DNA from: Aliishimia sp965656085 | Lineage (GTDB): Bacteria; Pseudomonadota; Alphaproteobacteria; Rhodobacterales; Rhodobacteraceae | Direction: 5' to 3' | DNA: 64,000 nucleotides | NCBI GenBank assembly: GCA_965656085.1 | Contig: CBFHJA010000001.1 | Span: 115,552 to 179,551 of the forward strand | Shown here: in pieces, positions 43,944 through 53,385 of the stretch | Layout of the letters: each line of letters starts with the position of its first letter | Numbering within the stretch: the stretch's first letter is position 1 | The notes under the pieces: model-generated | The model's input: only the letters and a program-made list of their open reading frames with translations | What the model was told of the DNA's origin: nothing | Databases searched by the model: none | Program-made: the position numbers and the translations under genes

Positions 43944-46898
43944 TCAGCACAGGCAGTCGTAAGTTTCCCAGTCTAGTGCTACTATAAATGGCTGGATATT
44001 CTCCGGATCGGAGAGACCCGGGTCGACAATCATGCCAACCGTATCCCCGACCTGCGCCACGAATCCGTCCTGCATAATAGCGTCTGCTACAATGGCTTCG
44101 ACATCAGACAGCTCCGTGTTCTCAAAAACCGAGTAGTTGACCAAACTCGCATCGAAGTTGTCCGCCAGTTCCCAGATCGCGAACTGAACCTCCCAGCCGC
44201 TGAACCCATTGCTTTCGAAGTCCTGCGCAATCACCCAGTTGACCAGATCCGCATTGTCCTTACCGAACTCACCATTGGCGTTGCTAATAGAGTTTTGGTC
44301 ATAAGCCGATGCTGCTTGCGAACTCTGGCTCCCGAAAACGACACCTGAGTTCGGATCTGAACTTTCGGCGATCGTACGCACAGCCGCGTTGAAGTCGAGA
44401 CAATACGCAGCCGTAAAGGTCACCCCATCAAAACGAGCATCGCCAGAGTTGATAACAATCAGATCAAGCCCATAATCTTCGAACGGACTATTCGGGGCGT
44501 CCAGCGCATCATCAATCTGATATGTAAGATCCGTTGGCAAAGCTCCGAAGAACGAATCTACCGAATTAGCATCGCCGCAGAACATCACCTCGATATTCGC
44601 CTCTGCAGACCCGCCGCCTTCTTCCACCGTAACGGTGAAGTTTTGGGTCGCCATCTCGCCGATATCGAGGGCGGCATAGGCCTCTTCGCCGTCGAACACG
44701 AACTCATCGCCATCGCGGGTGACAGTCACGCCGCTGATCACCTTCGTCTCGCCGTCGACGATCGCCACCCCGTCCAGCGCGGTGATCGTTGCGCCCGCTT
44801 TGATGTTGTTGCTCAGGTCCACCGTGATCAGCTCGTCCGCGCAGCCCTTGCCCGCATCGTCCGTCACCTTGATCTCGCATAGGCCGAGGTCGATATCGGT
44901 CTCGCTCTCGTCGGTCACCGTGATCAGATCGGACTGGCCCGTGTTGTCCACGTCGCTGTCAATCGAGTCGTCGCCGCCCTGATCCTGCGGCGAGAATTTG
45001 CGCCCGTCCGGTGCGACGCCTTCGATCCGGTAATCGCCGACCGGCACGCTGTCGAAGCGGTAATTGCCATCCGCATCGGTGACCGTGCTGTCGACCACCT
45101 CGCCCGCCGCATTCAGCAGGTTGATCGTCACGCCTGCCTTGACCGGCTCGGGCTCGTAGATCGTTGTGTCCTCGCCCTCGATGTCGATCTTGTCGATGCG
45201 CACGAACTCGCCGCCATCGCCATGCACCACGAGCTTGATCTTCTCGCCGTGATCGATGTGCACATCTTCGATAACATAAGTCGAGAAGCCGCCATTGTTG
45301 CTGCCCCCGCCATTGTTGTCTCCATCGAGGCGCACGGCGTCCACGTAGTGACCGCCGACCAGAAGCTTGATCAGTGACTGGCCGTCGCTTTCGTCCTGCA
45401 CCCGGATCTTGAGATCGTAGGAGCCGTCCTTGCCGTTGAAATAGGTGAAGAGCTTGCCATCCCCGCCCGCGCAGTCGAGCTTGACAAGTTGGCCGTTCGA
45501 GGCATGCGAGCCGTGCACGGTGTGGAACCCGTATTCATGCATGTCCTCGGCTTCGATCGTGTAGGAGTGACCCGGAACGATTTTGAGCTCACCATTGATC
45601 CCATCACAATCGGTATCGCAGAAGACCGTACCGGAGATCGCCCCTTCCTTGATCTCGCAGACGCCAAAATCAACATCCACGGTTCCGCCATCGGATACCG
45701 TGATCACGTCCGAGAGGCCGGAGGCGTTCACGTCGCTGTCGATGCTGTCATCCGATCCGGCGTTCTGGATGGTGAACTTAGTCCCATCCGGCGCGACGCC
45801 TTCGATCCGGTAATCGCCCACCGGCACATCTGCGAAGGTATAGTTTCCGTCATGGTCGGTGACCGTCGTGGCAACGACGTTGCCTTCGAGATCAAGCAGG
45901 TTGATTGTCACGCCAGCTTTCGTCGGTTCAGGCTCATAGGCGGTTGTGTCTTCACCTTGGAGGTCGATCTTGTCGATGCGCACGAACTCGCCGCCATCAC
46001 CGTGCACCACCAGCTTGATTTGCTCGCCATGGTCGATCTCGACATCCTGGATCACATAAGTCGAAAAGCCGCCATTGTTGCTGCCCCCACCATTGTTGTC
46101 CCCGTCGAGGCGCACGGCGTCCACGTAGTGCCCGCCGACCAGAAGCTTGATCAGTGACTGGCCGTCGCTTTCGTCCTGCACCCGGATTTTAAGATCGTAG
46201 TTGCCGTCCGCGCCCTTGAAATTCGTGTAGAGCTTGCCGCTGCCTCCCGCGCAGTCGAGCTTGACGAGCCGCCCGCCCGAAGCATGCGAGCCGTGCACGG
46301 TTTGGAACCCGTATTCATGCATGTGCTCAGCTTCGATCGTGTAGGACTCGCCCGGAACAATGGTCATCTCGCCGTTTACACCGTCGCAATCAGTGTCGCA
46401 GAAGACTGTCCCGGAAATCGTGCCCGTGGCCTCCTTCTCGCCCGCTCCGAGCGTTTCGTAGTTAATCCAGTCGGAAGTCACATTGCAGGTGCTGTGCACG
46501 GTGAGTTCTGCGCCTGCGGGCGGCAATTTGTAATGGCCACCTGTGTAGAAAGTGAAGTAATCGTCACCGGCGCCTTCCTGCTCGATTTCGATCATCACGT
46601 ACCAATTGCCGTGTTGATCATAGACCCAGTGGTAGACTTCAGCGTAGATTTGCCCGCTATTGCCCGCCTCGGCTCCGTCAGTGGTGATCGAGGCGTGCTG
46701 TCCGGAGCTGTCGTTGGCGTTTTCATTGCACCAACTGTCACCCGACAGATAAGAGTCGTTGTCACTCACGCTGATGCAAGTATCGGGCACACCGGGCATG
46801 GTAAACACGTCACCACACCCTATCGAGTGTCCGTTTCCTCCTTGTGAAAGGAGAGACTCTTCACTGAAAGCAGTAAGTTCATAAGTTTTATAGGTCAC
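43944..46898 (-). CDS. Large secreted repeat protein (SdrD-B-like and carbohydrate-binding-like modules)
   Basis: 984-aa acidic, Asp/Gly-rich protein with no classical signal peptide. Its N-terminal ~150 residues (SVSDNDSYLSGDSW, GQIYAEVYHWVYDQHGNWY) match a module I associate with secreted Rhodobacterales proteins, suggesting type I export. Two near-identical 260-residue units follow. Each begins SGTVFCDTDCDG and ends in a Cna-B/SdrD-B-type beta repeat (GNYTFADVPVGDYRIEGVAP), with a galactose-binding-like insert (YTIEAEHMHEYGF, VRIDKIDL) between. The C-terminal ~230 residues (YCLDFNAAVRTIAE, FAIWELADNF) resemble surface-protein domains. No CTERM signal is present. GTG 46898 is chosen for its GGAG spacing; GTG 46913 is possible. 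Confidence 0.75.
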   Translation of the reverse strand: MTYKTYELTAFSEESLLSQGGNGHSIGCGDVFTMPGVPDTCISVSDNDSYLSGDSWCNENANDSSGQHASITTDGAEAGNSGQIYAEVYHWVYDQHGNWYVMIEIEQEGAGDDYFTFYTGGHYKLPPAGAELTVHSTCNVTSDWINYETLGAGEKEATGTISGTVFCDTDCDGVNGEMTIVPGESYTIEAEHMHEYGFQTVHGSHASGGRLVKLDCAGGSGKLYTNFKGADGNYDLKIRVQDESDGQSLIKLLVGGHYVDAVRLDGDNNGGGSNNGGFSTYVIQDVEIDHGEQIKLVVHGDGGEFVRIDKIDLQGEDTTAYEPEPTKAGVTINLLDLEGNVVATTVTDHDGNYTFADVPVGDYRIEGVAPDGTKFTIQNAGSDDSIDSDVNASGLSDVITVSDGGTVDVDFGVCEIKEGAISGTVFCDTDCDGINGELKIVPGHSYTIEAEDMHEYGFHTVHGSHASNGQLVKLDCAGGDGKLFTYFNGKDGSYDLKIRVQDESDGQSLIKLLVGGHYVDAVRLDGDNNGGGSNNGGFSTYVIEDVHIDHGEKIKLVVHGDGGEFVRIDKIDIEGEDTTIYEPEPVKAGVTINLLNAAGEVVDSTVTDADGNYRFDSVPVGDYRIEGVAPDGRKFSPQDQGGDDSIDSDVDNTGQSDLITVTDESETDIDLGLCEIKVTDDAGKGCADELITVDLSNNIKAGATITALDGVAIVDGETKVISGVTVTRDGDEFVFDGEEAYAALDIGEMATQNFTVTVEEGGGSAEANIEVMFCGDANSVDSFFGALPTDLTYQIDDALDAPNSPFEDYGLDLIVINSGDARFDGVTFTAAYCLDFNAAVRTIAESSDPNSGVVFGSQSSQAASAYDQNSISNANGEFGKDNADLVNWVIAQDFESNGFSGWEVQFAIWELADNFDASLVNYSVFENTELSDVEAIVADAIMQDGFVAQVGDTVGMIVDPGLSDPENIQPFIVALDWETYDCLC
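44866..46425 (-). repeat. Tandem 780-bp coding repeat, two units
   Basis: Identical or nearly identical stretches recur exactly 780 bases apart inside the large secreted protein, for example at 45363 and 46143 and at 45297 and 46077. Units are about 44866-45645 and 45646-46425. The middle of each unit is conserved at DNA level, with divergence toward the edges, indicating recent duplication or gene conversion. Boundaries are approximate. Confidence 0.8.
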
Positions 46899-47484
46899 AA
46901 TCGTACACTCCACTCACACGCCCGCACCACTGCGGGACGGTTCAAACTCAGGGACGTGCTGCGTCATGCGGCACTTGACAAAAGGGGAGCGGCCAACGCC
47001 GCGCAGGCGCTGGAACGATCTGTTTCACAATTACAAACTGCGGCTATTGCTGGCAGCAACTTATAGTTGAGATCGCCACTACCCCTCTTGGCATCCCTAC
47101 CATCCACTTCGATCACTATTGTCTCGCAGAACACCCACGTTGTGAAGAATTTTATGAAATTTGGTCAACCTTCATTAACGCCCTGATTCACAAAGGAATT
47201 GCCCCGTTCTTGACACAATTGAGGCAAACACGGCTAACAATCCAGAGTTGAGGCGCCACAATTCCAACACCTTTTCCAATGCCAGATTGCCCAGTGATTC
47301 CGAATCGCTCGCCCCAGGGAGTGTTTGTTTTTACGCAGAAATCCCCTTCTTTTGGGCGGATTGCACACGTCTCGAAAACGACGCAAGGGAAACCTCAGCT
47401 CCGGCAACATGTCTTAAAGCCGCCATATTTCAGTCATGAATTGTGTCATCTGTGAGCTTAGGATAGGATCCAAGGGTAGGCGGT
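46899..47484. other. Divergent intergenic region, surface protein/exosortase
   Basis: 586 bases without a convincing gene, AT-richer than its surroundings. A TTGACA at about 47212 followed by TAACAAT 19 bases on is a weak sigma-70-like match toward the exosortase. A 63-codon open frame at 47248-47439 has no ribosome-binding site or recognisable features and is not called. It should hold the promoters of both the large surface protein and the exosortase. Confidence 0.4.
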
Positions 47485-49116
47485 GTGAAACAGGTGATCG
47501 AGACAGTGCAATTATCGTTTCCAAAAATGAAACTGTTTCAGTTCTCCGGCGTATTTCGTTTCCTGTTTTTAATTGCGGCTGAACTATCCATCATTCATTT
47601 TGCCCGGCATAGCTTTGGATTTGAGTGCCATCTTGACGGCACGCCGTTCTGCGCCATTGCCCGCAACACGCTGCTCGCCAGTTACAGCCTCGCCGCCACG
47701 CTCATACTTGTGGGACTTTTCGATCGCCGCGCCTTCGTGCATCTGCTCAACCGGACCGACACCCACCCGGTCCCCCTTCTGGTCAACACGGCCGGTCTGA
47801 CAGCCCTGATCGCGACCTTGCCATTTTTGCGTAGTGATCTGAGCCCAGCGGCGACTTGGGCGCTTGCGGGCATTTGGGCGGTCGGCGTGCCGGCCCTCGC
47901 AGGAGGAGCAGCGCTCATGCTGGCGCCGTGGCGCAGTTGGAAGGCGTTTTTCCGCCGTCTTGGGCCGGTCGCGCCCCTCGCGGCACTTGCCGGCGCGTCA
48001 GCGCCTTTTCTCGCGCAGCGCATCAAACCGCTTTGGGACGCAGAAACCTTGTCTTCTGCAACCTTTGCCCTCGTCGAACGCCTCCTTTTGCTGATCGGCA
48101 CCCCGGTCGAGAGCTTTCCCGAAACCCGCGTGATCGGGGCGGAAGGGTTTTTCGTCAATATCGCGCCGAGCTGTTCGGGCATCGAGGGCCTCGCCTTGAC
48201 CACGCTTTTCGCCACGATCTACCTGACGCTTTTCCGCGCTGATCTGCGCTTCCCGCACGCGCTTCTTATCCTGCCCGTCGCCCTTTGCGCGTCATGGCTC
48301 CTGAACGCGGTGCGCATCACGGTGCTCGTACAGCTTGGCGTGATAGGCTTTCCGGGGCTCGCTGTCGGCGGGTTTCACAGCCATGCAGGCTGGCTGATGT
48401 TCACTTTGCTGTCGCTCGGGATCGTGCTGGCCGCGCAGACCATTCCGTTCTTTCACAAGAGAGGCCGAAATTTGCCCGCACCCGGGACGCAGTCCCCCGG
48501 GCACGTGCCGTTCCTGTCCGACCCCATTGTCGCACAGATCCTGCCCTTCGTTGTGTTCATGGCCTCCGCGCTGCTGGCCTCGACCTTCGCCGAGACCCCC
48601 GCGCTGGCCTACCCGGCACGCGCGGCGGCAATGGGGATGGCGCTGGCAATCTTCTGGCCGTATCTTGAGGATCTTCCTTGGCGCCTCGACCCGTTTGCGG
48701 TGGCCGCAGGGCTCGCGATCGCAGCGCTCTGGATTGTCACCGCAGAGCCCGCCGAGACCCCCGCATTCCTGAGCCAGCTCGGTGCCGGAGCGCTGGCTTT
48801 GTGGATCTTGGCGCGCTGCGTGGGCACTGCAGTCTTCGTGCCGATTATCGAGGAATTGTTCTTTCGGGGCTATTTGCTGTCCCGTCTCGCGCCGGTAGGC
48901 GCCGGTCCAGCGCGGGCGGCTCTCGCCTTGCTGGTGACCACCGCAGTCTTCGCCGCTCTGCATGACCGCTGGATCGCAGCGGCGGTTGCGGGCGTGGTCT
49001 TTGCCGCGCTCACGTTGCGCAGCCGCAATGTCACGGACGCCATCGTCGCCCATGCAGTTGCCAATGCGCTGATCGCAGGCTGGGCTTTGGCGACCAGTAA
49101 CTGGGCGATGATCTGA
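47485..49116 (+). CDS. xrtE: Exosortase E/CPBP-protease fusion (VPEID-CTERM system)
   Basis: 543-aa polytopic membrane protein. The exosortase part has the catalytic triad C230 (IAPSCSGIEGLAL), R277 (LNAVRITVLV) and a histidine in GGFHSHAGW (298 or 300). The C-terminal CPBP (CAAX-type) protease part has EELFFRGYLLSRL (E456, E457, R461), AALHDRW and AHAVANALIAGW. This fusion is the described exosortase E of Rhodobacterales. It should cleave the VPEI motif of the 43542-43844 protein and transfer it to an unknown acceptor. The start is GTG 47485, with weak upstream signals. Confidence 0.88.
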   Translation: MKQVIETVQLSFPKMKLFQFSGVFRFLFLIAAELSIIHFARHSFGFECHLDGTPFCAIARNTLLASYSLAATLILVGLFDRRAFVHLLNRTDTHPVPLLVNTAGLTALIATLPFLRSDLSPAATWALAGIWAVGVPALAGGAALMLAPWRSWKAFFRRLGPVAPLAALAGASAPFLAQRIKPLWDAETLSSATFALVERLLLLIGTPVESFPETRVIGAEGFFVNIAPSCSGIEGLALTTLFATIYLTLFRADLRFPHALLILPVALCASWLLNAVRITVLVQLGVIGFPGLAVGGFHSHAGWLMFTLLSLGIVLAAQTIPFFHKRGRNLPAPGTQSPGHVPFLSDPIVAQILPFVVFMASALLASTFAETPALAYPARAAAMGMALAIFWPYLEDLPWRLDPFAVAAGLAIAALWIVTAEPAETPAFLSQLGAGALALWILARCVGTAVFVPIIEELFFRGYLLSRLAPVGAGPARAALALLVTTAVFAALHDRWIAAAVAGVVFAALTLRSRNVTDAIVAHAVANALIAGWALATSNWAMI

Positions 49117-49150
49117 CCGCAGATCGGCCCCTGGACAAACCGGTGCTTTT

Positions 49151-49963
49151 CTACTTGCTGATCTGCTCGCGCGCCCCGCGCGTGCCCGGTACCATATACG
49201 GCACCTCTGCCCTATACCGCTCGAAGCGCGCTCCATAGCGAGCCTTGAACCGGCGTTCCTTGAGCACTGGCGCGGCAAGGCAATAGCTGGTGAGCACTGT
49301 CGCCATCAACAGCTGGTCCGGCGTCCAGACCGGCACGAACCACGTGGTCAGTGCGAAGGACAAGTAGATCGGCTGGCGGATCAGCGCGAACAGACCACTT
49401 TCGGGCATGTCAGGGAATTTGGGAGCCTTGTTCGCCACCAGCGACATCCACCCCAGCGCCCCGGACTGCACCTCGGCACCGGCGTCGATGCTGGCCTTGC
49501 CGAGCAGGCCCCAAGCGGCGGCATAGAACGTGCAGATCGCCCAGAACGCAGCGCCTTCCGCCTGCCACCAGATCACCCCGGACGGGGTCCAGAGCGCAAA
49601 GAGCGCCAGAAGCTGCAGCGAGGCGATGATCGCGTATGTCGTGGTCGACAGCGTTCCGGCATGGGGCGCAGGGGCCAGTCGGGAGAGCACCGCGCGGCCA
49701 TGGCGTGAGAGCAGCAGCGAATGCACGAGCGGAAACTGCAGGAGGAGCCCCAGATTGGCAAGCCAAGACCAAGGCTGTGGTACGCTGCCGAGTGATCGGC
49801 TCATTCCGAAAAACATCGCGCACACCATTGCCAGCACCGCGGAGGCAAAGATCACGTGGCAGACCAGCCCATAGGCCCAGCCAAGGGCGATGCGCGCGCG
49901 GCCCGGCGGGGGCGAGAAAAGGCCAAGGACGAGCGTGATGAGAGTGTGCAGAGGGTAAAGCAT
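49151..49963 (-). CDS. Membrane-bound methyltransferase, ICMT/NnrU/MddA-like
   Basis: 270-aa integral membrane protein with about six hydrophobic helices. The C-terminal segment has IRQPIYLSFALTTWF and VLKERRFKARYGARFERYRA, the conserved SAM-binding pattern of isoprenylcysteine methyltransferase-like enzymes (PEMT/ICMT superfamily), which also includes NnrU and methanethiol methyltransferase MddA. The substrate is not predictable. It converges on the exosortase gene with 34 bases between stops. Confidence 0.7.
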   Translation of the reverse strand: MLYPLHTLITLVLGLFSPPPGRARIALGWAYGLVCHVIFASAVLAMVCAMFFGMSRSLGSVPQPWSWLANLGLLLQFPLVHSLLLSRHGRAVLSRLAPAPHAGTLSTTTYAIIASLQLLALFALWTPSGVIWWQAEGAAFWAICTFYAAAWGLLGKASIDAGAEVQSGALGWMSLVANKAPKFPDMPESGLFALIRQPIYLSFALTTWFVPVWTPDQLLMATVLTSYCLAAPVLKERRFKARYGARFERYRAEVPYMVPGTRGAREQISK

Positions 49964-50145
49964 GAGGTGGATCTAGAGGCCCGGTCCGCGAAGTCACGCG
50001 GCAGCCAGCAGACTGCCGGAACTTGCCGGTTGCCTCATTTTTATGCAACATCCTGCGAGCCGTTGCCGCATTTGCAGGCAAGCCGGTTGGATCGTCTTGC
50101 GCCCGCTGTTCAGTGGCCTATCCAAGACGAAACATGGGGGACTGC

Positions 50146-51555
50146 ATGTTTTTCAACGAGATGTCATCGGACGCCGCTACGCGCCCACCCTATAGCCGCT
50201 ATCATGGCTGGTTCGAGAGTCAGGATCACGCCCGACTTGCCCAAAAATCGCGCGATGCCGAAGCCTTCTTTCGCCGGACAGGGATCACCTTCAACGTCTA
50301 TGGACAAGATGACGCGGAGGAGCGACTGATCCCCTTTGATCTGGTGCCGCGCATCCTGTCGTCCCGCGAATGGGACAAGCTCGCCGCCGGGGTGGACCAG
50401 CGCGTGCGTGCGATCAACGCCTTCCTGCACGATATCTACAATCGACAGGAAATCCTGCGCGCCGGGGTGATCCCGACCAGTTTGATCTCGCAGAACGACG
50501 CCTTCATCCCACAAATGATGGATTTCACTCCGCCGGGCAGCGTCTACACTCATATCGTCGGCACCGATATCGTACGCACCGGGGAGGACGAGTTCTTTGT
50601 GCTGGAGGACAATGCCCGCACACCCTCGGGCGTCAGCTATATGCTCGAAAACCGCGAGACGATGCTGCAGATGTTCCCTGAGCTTTTCGCGCAGATCCGC
50701 GTCAAGCGGGTGAGCGATTACCCGCGCAACCTGCGCAGGTCGCTGGAACTCAGTGCCCCGGCCCATTGCACCGGGCGGCCCTGCGTCGCGGTGCTGACGC
50801 CCGGCATCTACAACTCCGCCTACTATGAGCACAGCTTCCTTGCCGATCAGATGGGTGTTGAGCTTGTCGAAGGCAGCGACCTGCGCGTTGTCGACGGGCG
50901 CATCGCGATGCGCACCACGCGCGGCTACAAATCCATCGACGTGCTGTACCGCCGCGTCGATGACGATTTCCTCGATCCGCTGACCTTCAATCCTGACTCG
51001 ATGCTCGGCGTGCCGGGGATCATGGATGTGTACCGCGCGGGCAATATCACCATCGCCAACGCGCCCGGCACCGGGGTGGCCGATGACAAGGCGATCTATT
51101 CCTACATGCCTGATATTGTGAAGTTCTACACGGGGGAGAAGCCGCTTCTGAACAACGTCGAAACCTTTCGCTGCTCAGAGGCGGAGAGCTTGAAATACGT
51201 TCTCGACAATCTGGGCGATCTGGTTGTGAAGGAGGTGCATGGCTCGGGCGGCTACGGAATGCTCGTGGGACCTGCTGCGAGCAAGGATGAGATCGACGCG
51301 TTCCGCGCCAAGCTAAAGGCTAAGCCGAATGGCTATATCGCCCAGCCGACGCTGTCGCTCTCGACGGTGCCGATCTTCACCGAGGCCGGACTGGCGCCGC
51401 GCCATGTGGACCTGCGCCCCTTTGCACTGGTCTCGCCCGGCGATATCCGCATCGCGCCCGGCGGGCTGACACGGGTTGCGCTGACCGATGGCTCGCTGGT
51501 GGTAAACTCGTCCCAAGGCGGCGGCACCAAAGACACTTGGGTGCTGGAGGAGTAA
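50146..51555 (+). CDS. Circularly permuted type 2 ATP-grasp protein
   Basis: 469-aa protein of the circularly permuted ATP-grasp family (DUF404/DUF407). Family motifs include ARTPSGVSYMLENRE, RRVDDDFLDPL and VVKEVHGSGGYGMLVGP, the last being the ATP-binding lid. Predicted to form peptide or amide bonds. The start at ATG 50146 has GGGGG six bases upstream; ATG 50161 is possible. It is first in a four-gene set with alpha-E, transglutaminase and Anbu proteins, a conserved operon proposed to make and turn over a peptide tag. Confidence 0.88.
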   Translation: MFFNEMSSDAATRPPYSRYHGWFESQDHARLAQKSRDAEAFFRRTGITFNVYGQDDAEERLIPFDLVPRILSSREWDKLAAGVDQRVRAINAFLHDIYNRQEILRAGVIPTSLISQNDAFIPQMMDFTPPGSVYTHIVGTDIVRTGEDEFFVLEDNARTPSGVSYMLENRETMLQMFPELFAQIRVKRVSDYPRNLRRSLELSAPAHCTGRPCVAVLTPGIYNSAYYEHSFLADQMGVELVEGSDLRVVDGRIAMRTTRGYKSIDVLYRRVDDDFLDPLTFNPDSMLGVPGIMDVYRAGNITIANAPGTGVADDKAIYSYMPDIVKFYTGEKPLLNNVETFRCSEAESLKYVLDNLGDLVVKEVHGSGGYGMLVGPAASKDEIDAFRAKLKAKPNGYIAQPTLSLSTVPIFTEAGLAPRHVDLRPFALVSPGDIRIAPGGLTRVALTDGSLVVNSSQGGGTKDTWVLEE

Positions 51556-51559
51556 GGCA

Positions 51560-52501
51560 ATGCTGGGGAAAACCGCCGGGGGCCTGTTCTGGATGTTTCG
51601 CGGGCTGGAGCGCGCCGAGAACACCGCGCGCCTGATCGACGCAGGCTTCCGCATTGCGCTCACGCGCTCCACCGACCCGGAGGGCGATTGGCAATCGGTC
51701 ATCATCACCGCCGCGCAGAGGATCTCCTTCGAGGTCAAGTATGACAGTTATACCGCCGCGTTGGTGATCGACTTCCTGCTCCGCGATCTGAGCAATCCAA
51801 GCTCGGTACGGTCGATCATCAAGCAGGCCCGCGACAACGCCAAGCTGGTGCGCACGGCACTGACCCGCGAGGTCTGGGTGGCAGTGAACGAGGCGTGGAT
51901 GACCTTCGAGACACTCCTGCGCGAGCCGGTGACCGAGGCTGAATTGCCGAACGTGCTGGAGACCATCCGCCAGCAATCGGCGCTGGTGCGCGGCGTGATG
52001 TTCGGCACGATGCTGCGCAACGACATTTTCGATTTCTGCCGCCTCGGCACCTATATCGAGCGCGCGGACAGCACCGCTCGGATCGTCGATGTGAAATACC
52101 ACACGCTGCTGCCGGCGGCGTCCTTCGTGGGCTCCAACATGGACAACAAGCAATGGGAGATGATCCTGCGCTCGGTCTCGGCGCACCGCTCCTTCCGTTG
52201 GGCCGTGGAGGGCGACTATAACGCGCTCAACATCGCTTCCTTCCTCATCCTCGACGAGCGGATGCCGCGCTCGCTGGCCTTCTGCACCAAGCAGATCGCC
52301 GACAACCTGACCTATCTCGCGGAAGGCTATGAGAGCCGCACCAAGAGCCTCGAATTGGCGGAAGCCTTGCATTTCGGGCTGAAAGGGCGCGATATTCAGT
52401 CGATCTTCGACGAGGGTCTGCACGAGTTTCTAACCGGGACGCTGGACCAGCTTGCCACGATCGGGATGCAGATCGAAGAAGACTACAGGTTTAACCACTG
52501 A
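51560..52501 (+). CDS. Alpha-E domain protein
   Basis: 313-aa all-helical protein of the alpha-E (DUF403) family. It begins LGKTAGGLFWMFRGLERAEN; later segments TYIERADSTARIVDVKYH and SFLILDERMPRSLAF are diagnostic. It follows the ATP-grasp gene by four bases and is its constant partner. The biochemical role is unknown; it is presumed to complete the ligase complex. Confidence 0.9.
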   Translation: MLGKTAGGLFWMFRGLERAENTARLIDAGFRIALTRSTDPEGDWQSVIITAAQRISFEVKYDSYTAALVIDFLLRDLSNPSSVRSIIKQARDNAKLVRTALTREVWVAVNEAWMTFETLLREPVTEAELPNVLETIRQQSALVRGVMFGTMLRNDIFDFCRLGTYIERADSTARIVDVKYHTLLPAASFVGSNMDNKQWEMILRSVSAHRSFRWAVEGDYNALNIASFLILDERMPRSLAFCTKQIADNLTYLAEGYESRTKSLELAEALHFGLKGRDIQSIFDEGLHEFLTGTLDQLATIGMQIEEDYRFNH

Positions 52502-52548
52502 GCGCGCAACCCCCCGGGGCAACAGACGGGCCGAAACCGGACGCATAG

Positions 52549-53343
52549 ATGCTGCACAAGATCACGCACCGCACCGAATACAGCTTCGACACGCCCGTCC
52601 TTTATGGGCTTCAGAAGGTGCGTCTGCGCCCGCAGAGCGGCCCCTTGCAGACCGTCCGGGACTGGACCGTCGAGATTGAGGGCGGCGCGGTCGAGGTCAG
52701 CTATGCGGACCATTATGGCAACCATGTCGATCTGGTGCGCACCGAGGACAGCGCGCCCGGCCTCGTCATCACCGCCCATGGCACGGTGGAGACCATCGAC
52801 AAAAGCGGTGTGCTTGGCATGGTCTATGGCCGCGCGCCGCTGTGGCATTTCTGCGCCCAGACCCCCCTGACCGAGCCCGATGACGCCATTGAGGCTTTGG
52901 CCGAGGGATACAAGGCGCAAGGCGGTTTGGCCGGGCTGCACGATCTGTCTGCGGCGATCCTCCAAGCTGTGACCTACATACCGGGCAGCACCGACACCGC
53001 CACCACCGCCGCACAGGCGCTGGAGCAGGGCAGCGGGGTGTGTCAGGATCACACCCATATCTTCCTCGCCGCCGCCCGCGCTGCGGGGGTGCCCGCGCGC
53101 TATGTCTCAGGCTATCTGCACATGGCGGACACCGAAGAGCAGGACGCCACCCATGCATGGGCCGAAGCGCATGTGGAGGGCTTGGGCTGGGTCGGCTTTG
53201 ATGTAGCCAACGGGATCAGCCCCGATGGGCAATATACGCGCCTCGCCACGGGGCGTGACGCGCAGGACGCCACGCCGATCTACGGGATGCGCCGGGGTAG
53301 CGGGGCTGCCTCCTTGATTGTTTCTTTACAAGTCCAGCAGTAA
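52549..53343 (+). CDS. Transglutaminase-like cysteine protease
   Basis: 264-aa protein. An N-terminal bacterial transglutaminase-associated domain (HRTEYSFDTPVLYGLQKVRL) precedes the catalytic core with C165 (GSGVCQDHTHIF), H202 (THAWAEAHV) and D218 (GWVGFDVAN). No signal peptide, so cytoplasmic. It belongs to the ATP-grasp/alpha-E/Anbu operon, where it may hydrolyse or transfer amide bonds made by the ATP-grasp enzyme. Confidence 0.88.
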   Translation: MLHKITHRTEYSFDTPVLYGLQKVRLRPQSGPLQTVRDWTVEIEGGAVEVSYADHYGNHVDLVRTEDSAPGLVITAHGTVETIDKSGVLGMVYGRAPLWHFCAQTPLTEPDDAIEALAEGYKAQGGLAGLHDLSAAILQAVTYIPGSTDTATTAAQALEQGSGVCQDHTHIFLAAARAAGVPARYVSGYLHMADTEEQDATHAWAEAHVEGLGWVGFDVANGISPDGQYTRLATGRDAQDATPIYGMRRGSGAASLIVSLQVQQ

Positions 53344-53385
53344 GTCAGACACGCTGAACAAGAACAAAACGAGTCGGGCAATCAC

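Noticed and set aside
46150..46210. Repeated sequence that might be a CRISPR or IS
   Set aside because: It is the in-frame 780-bp duplication of the secreted protein, with no short regularly spaced repeats.
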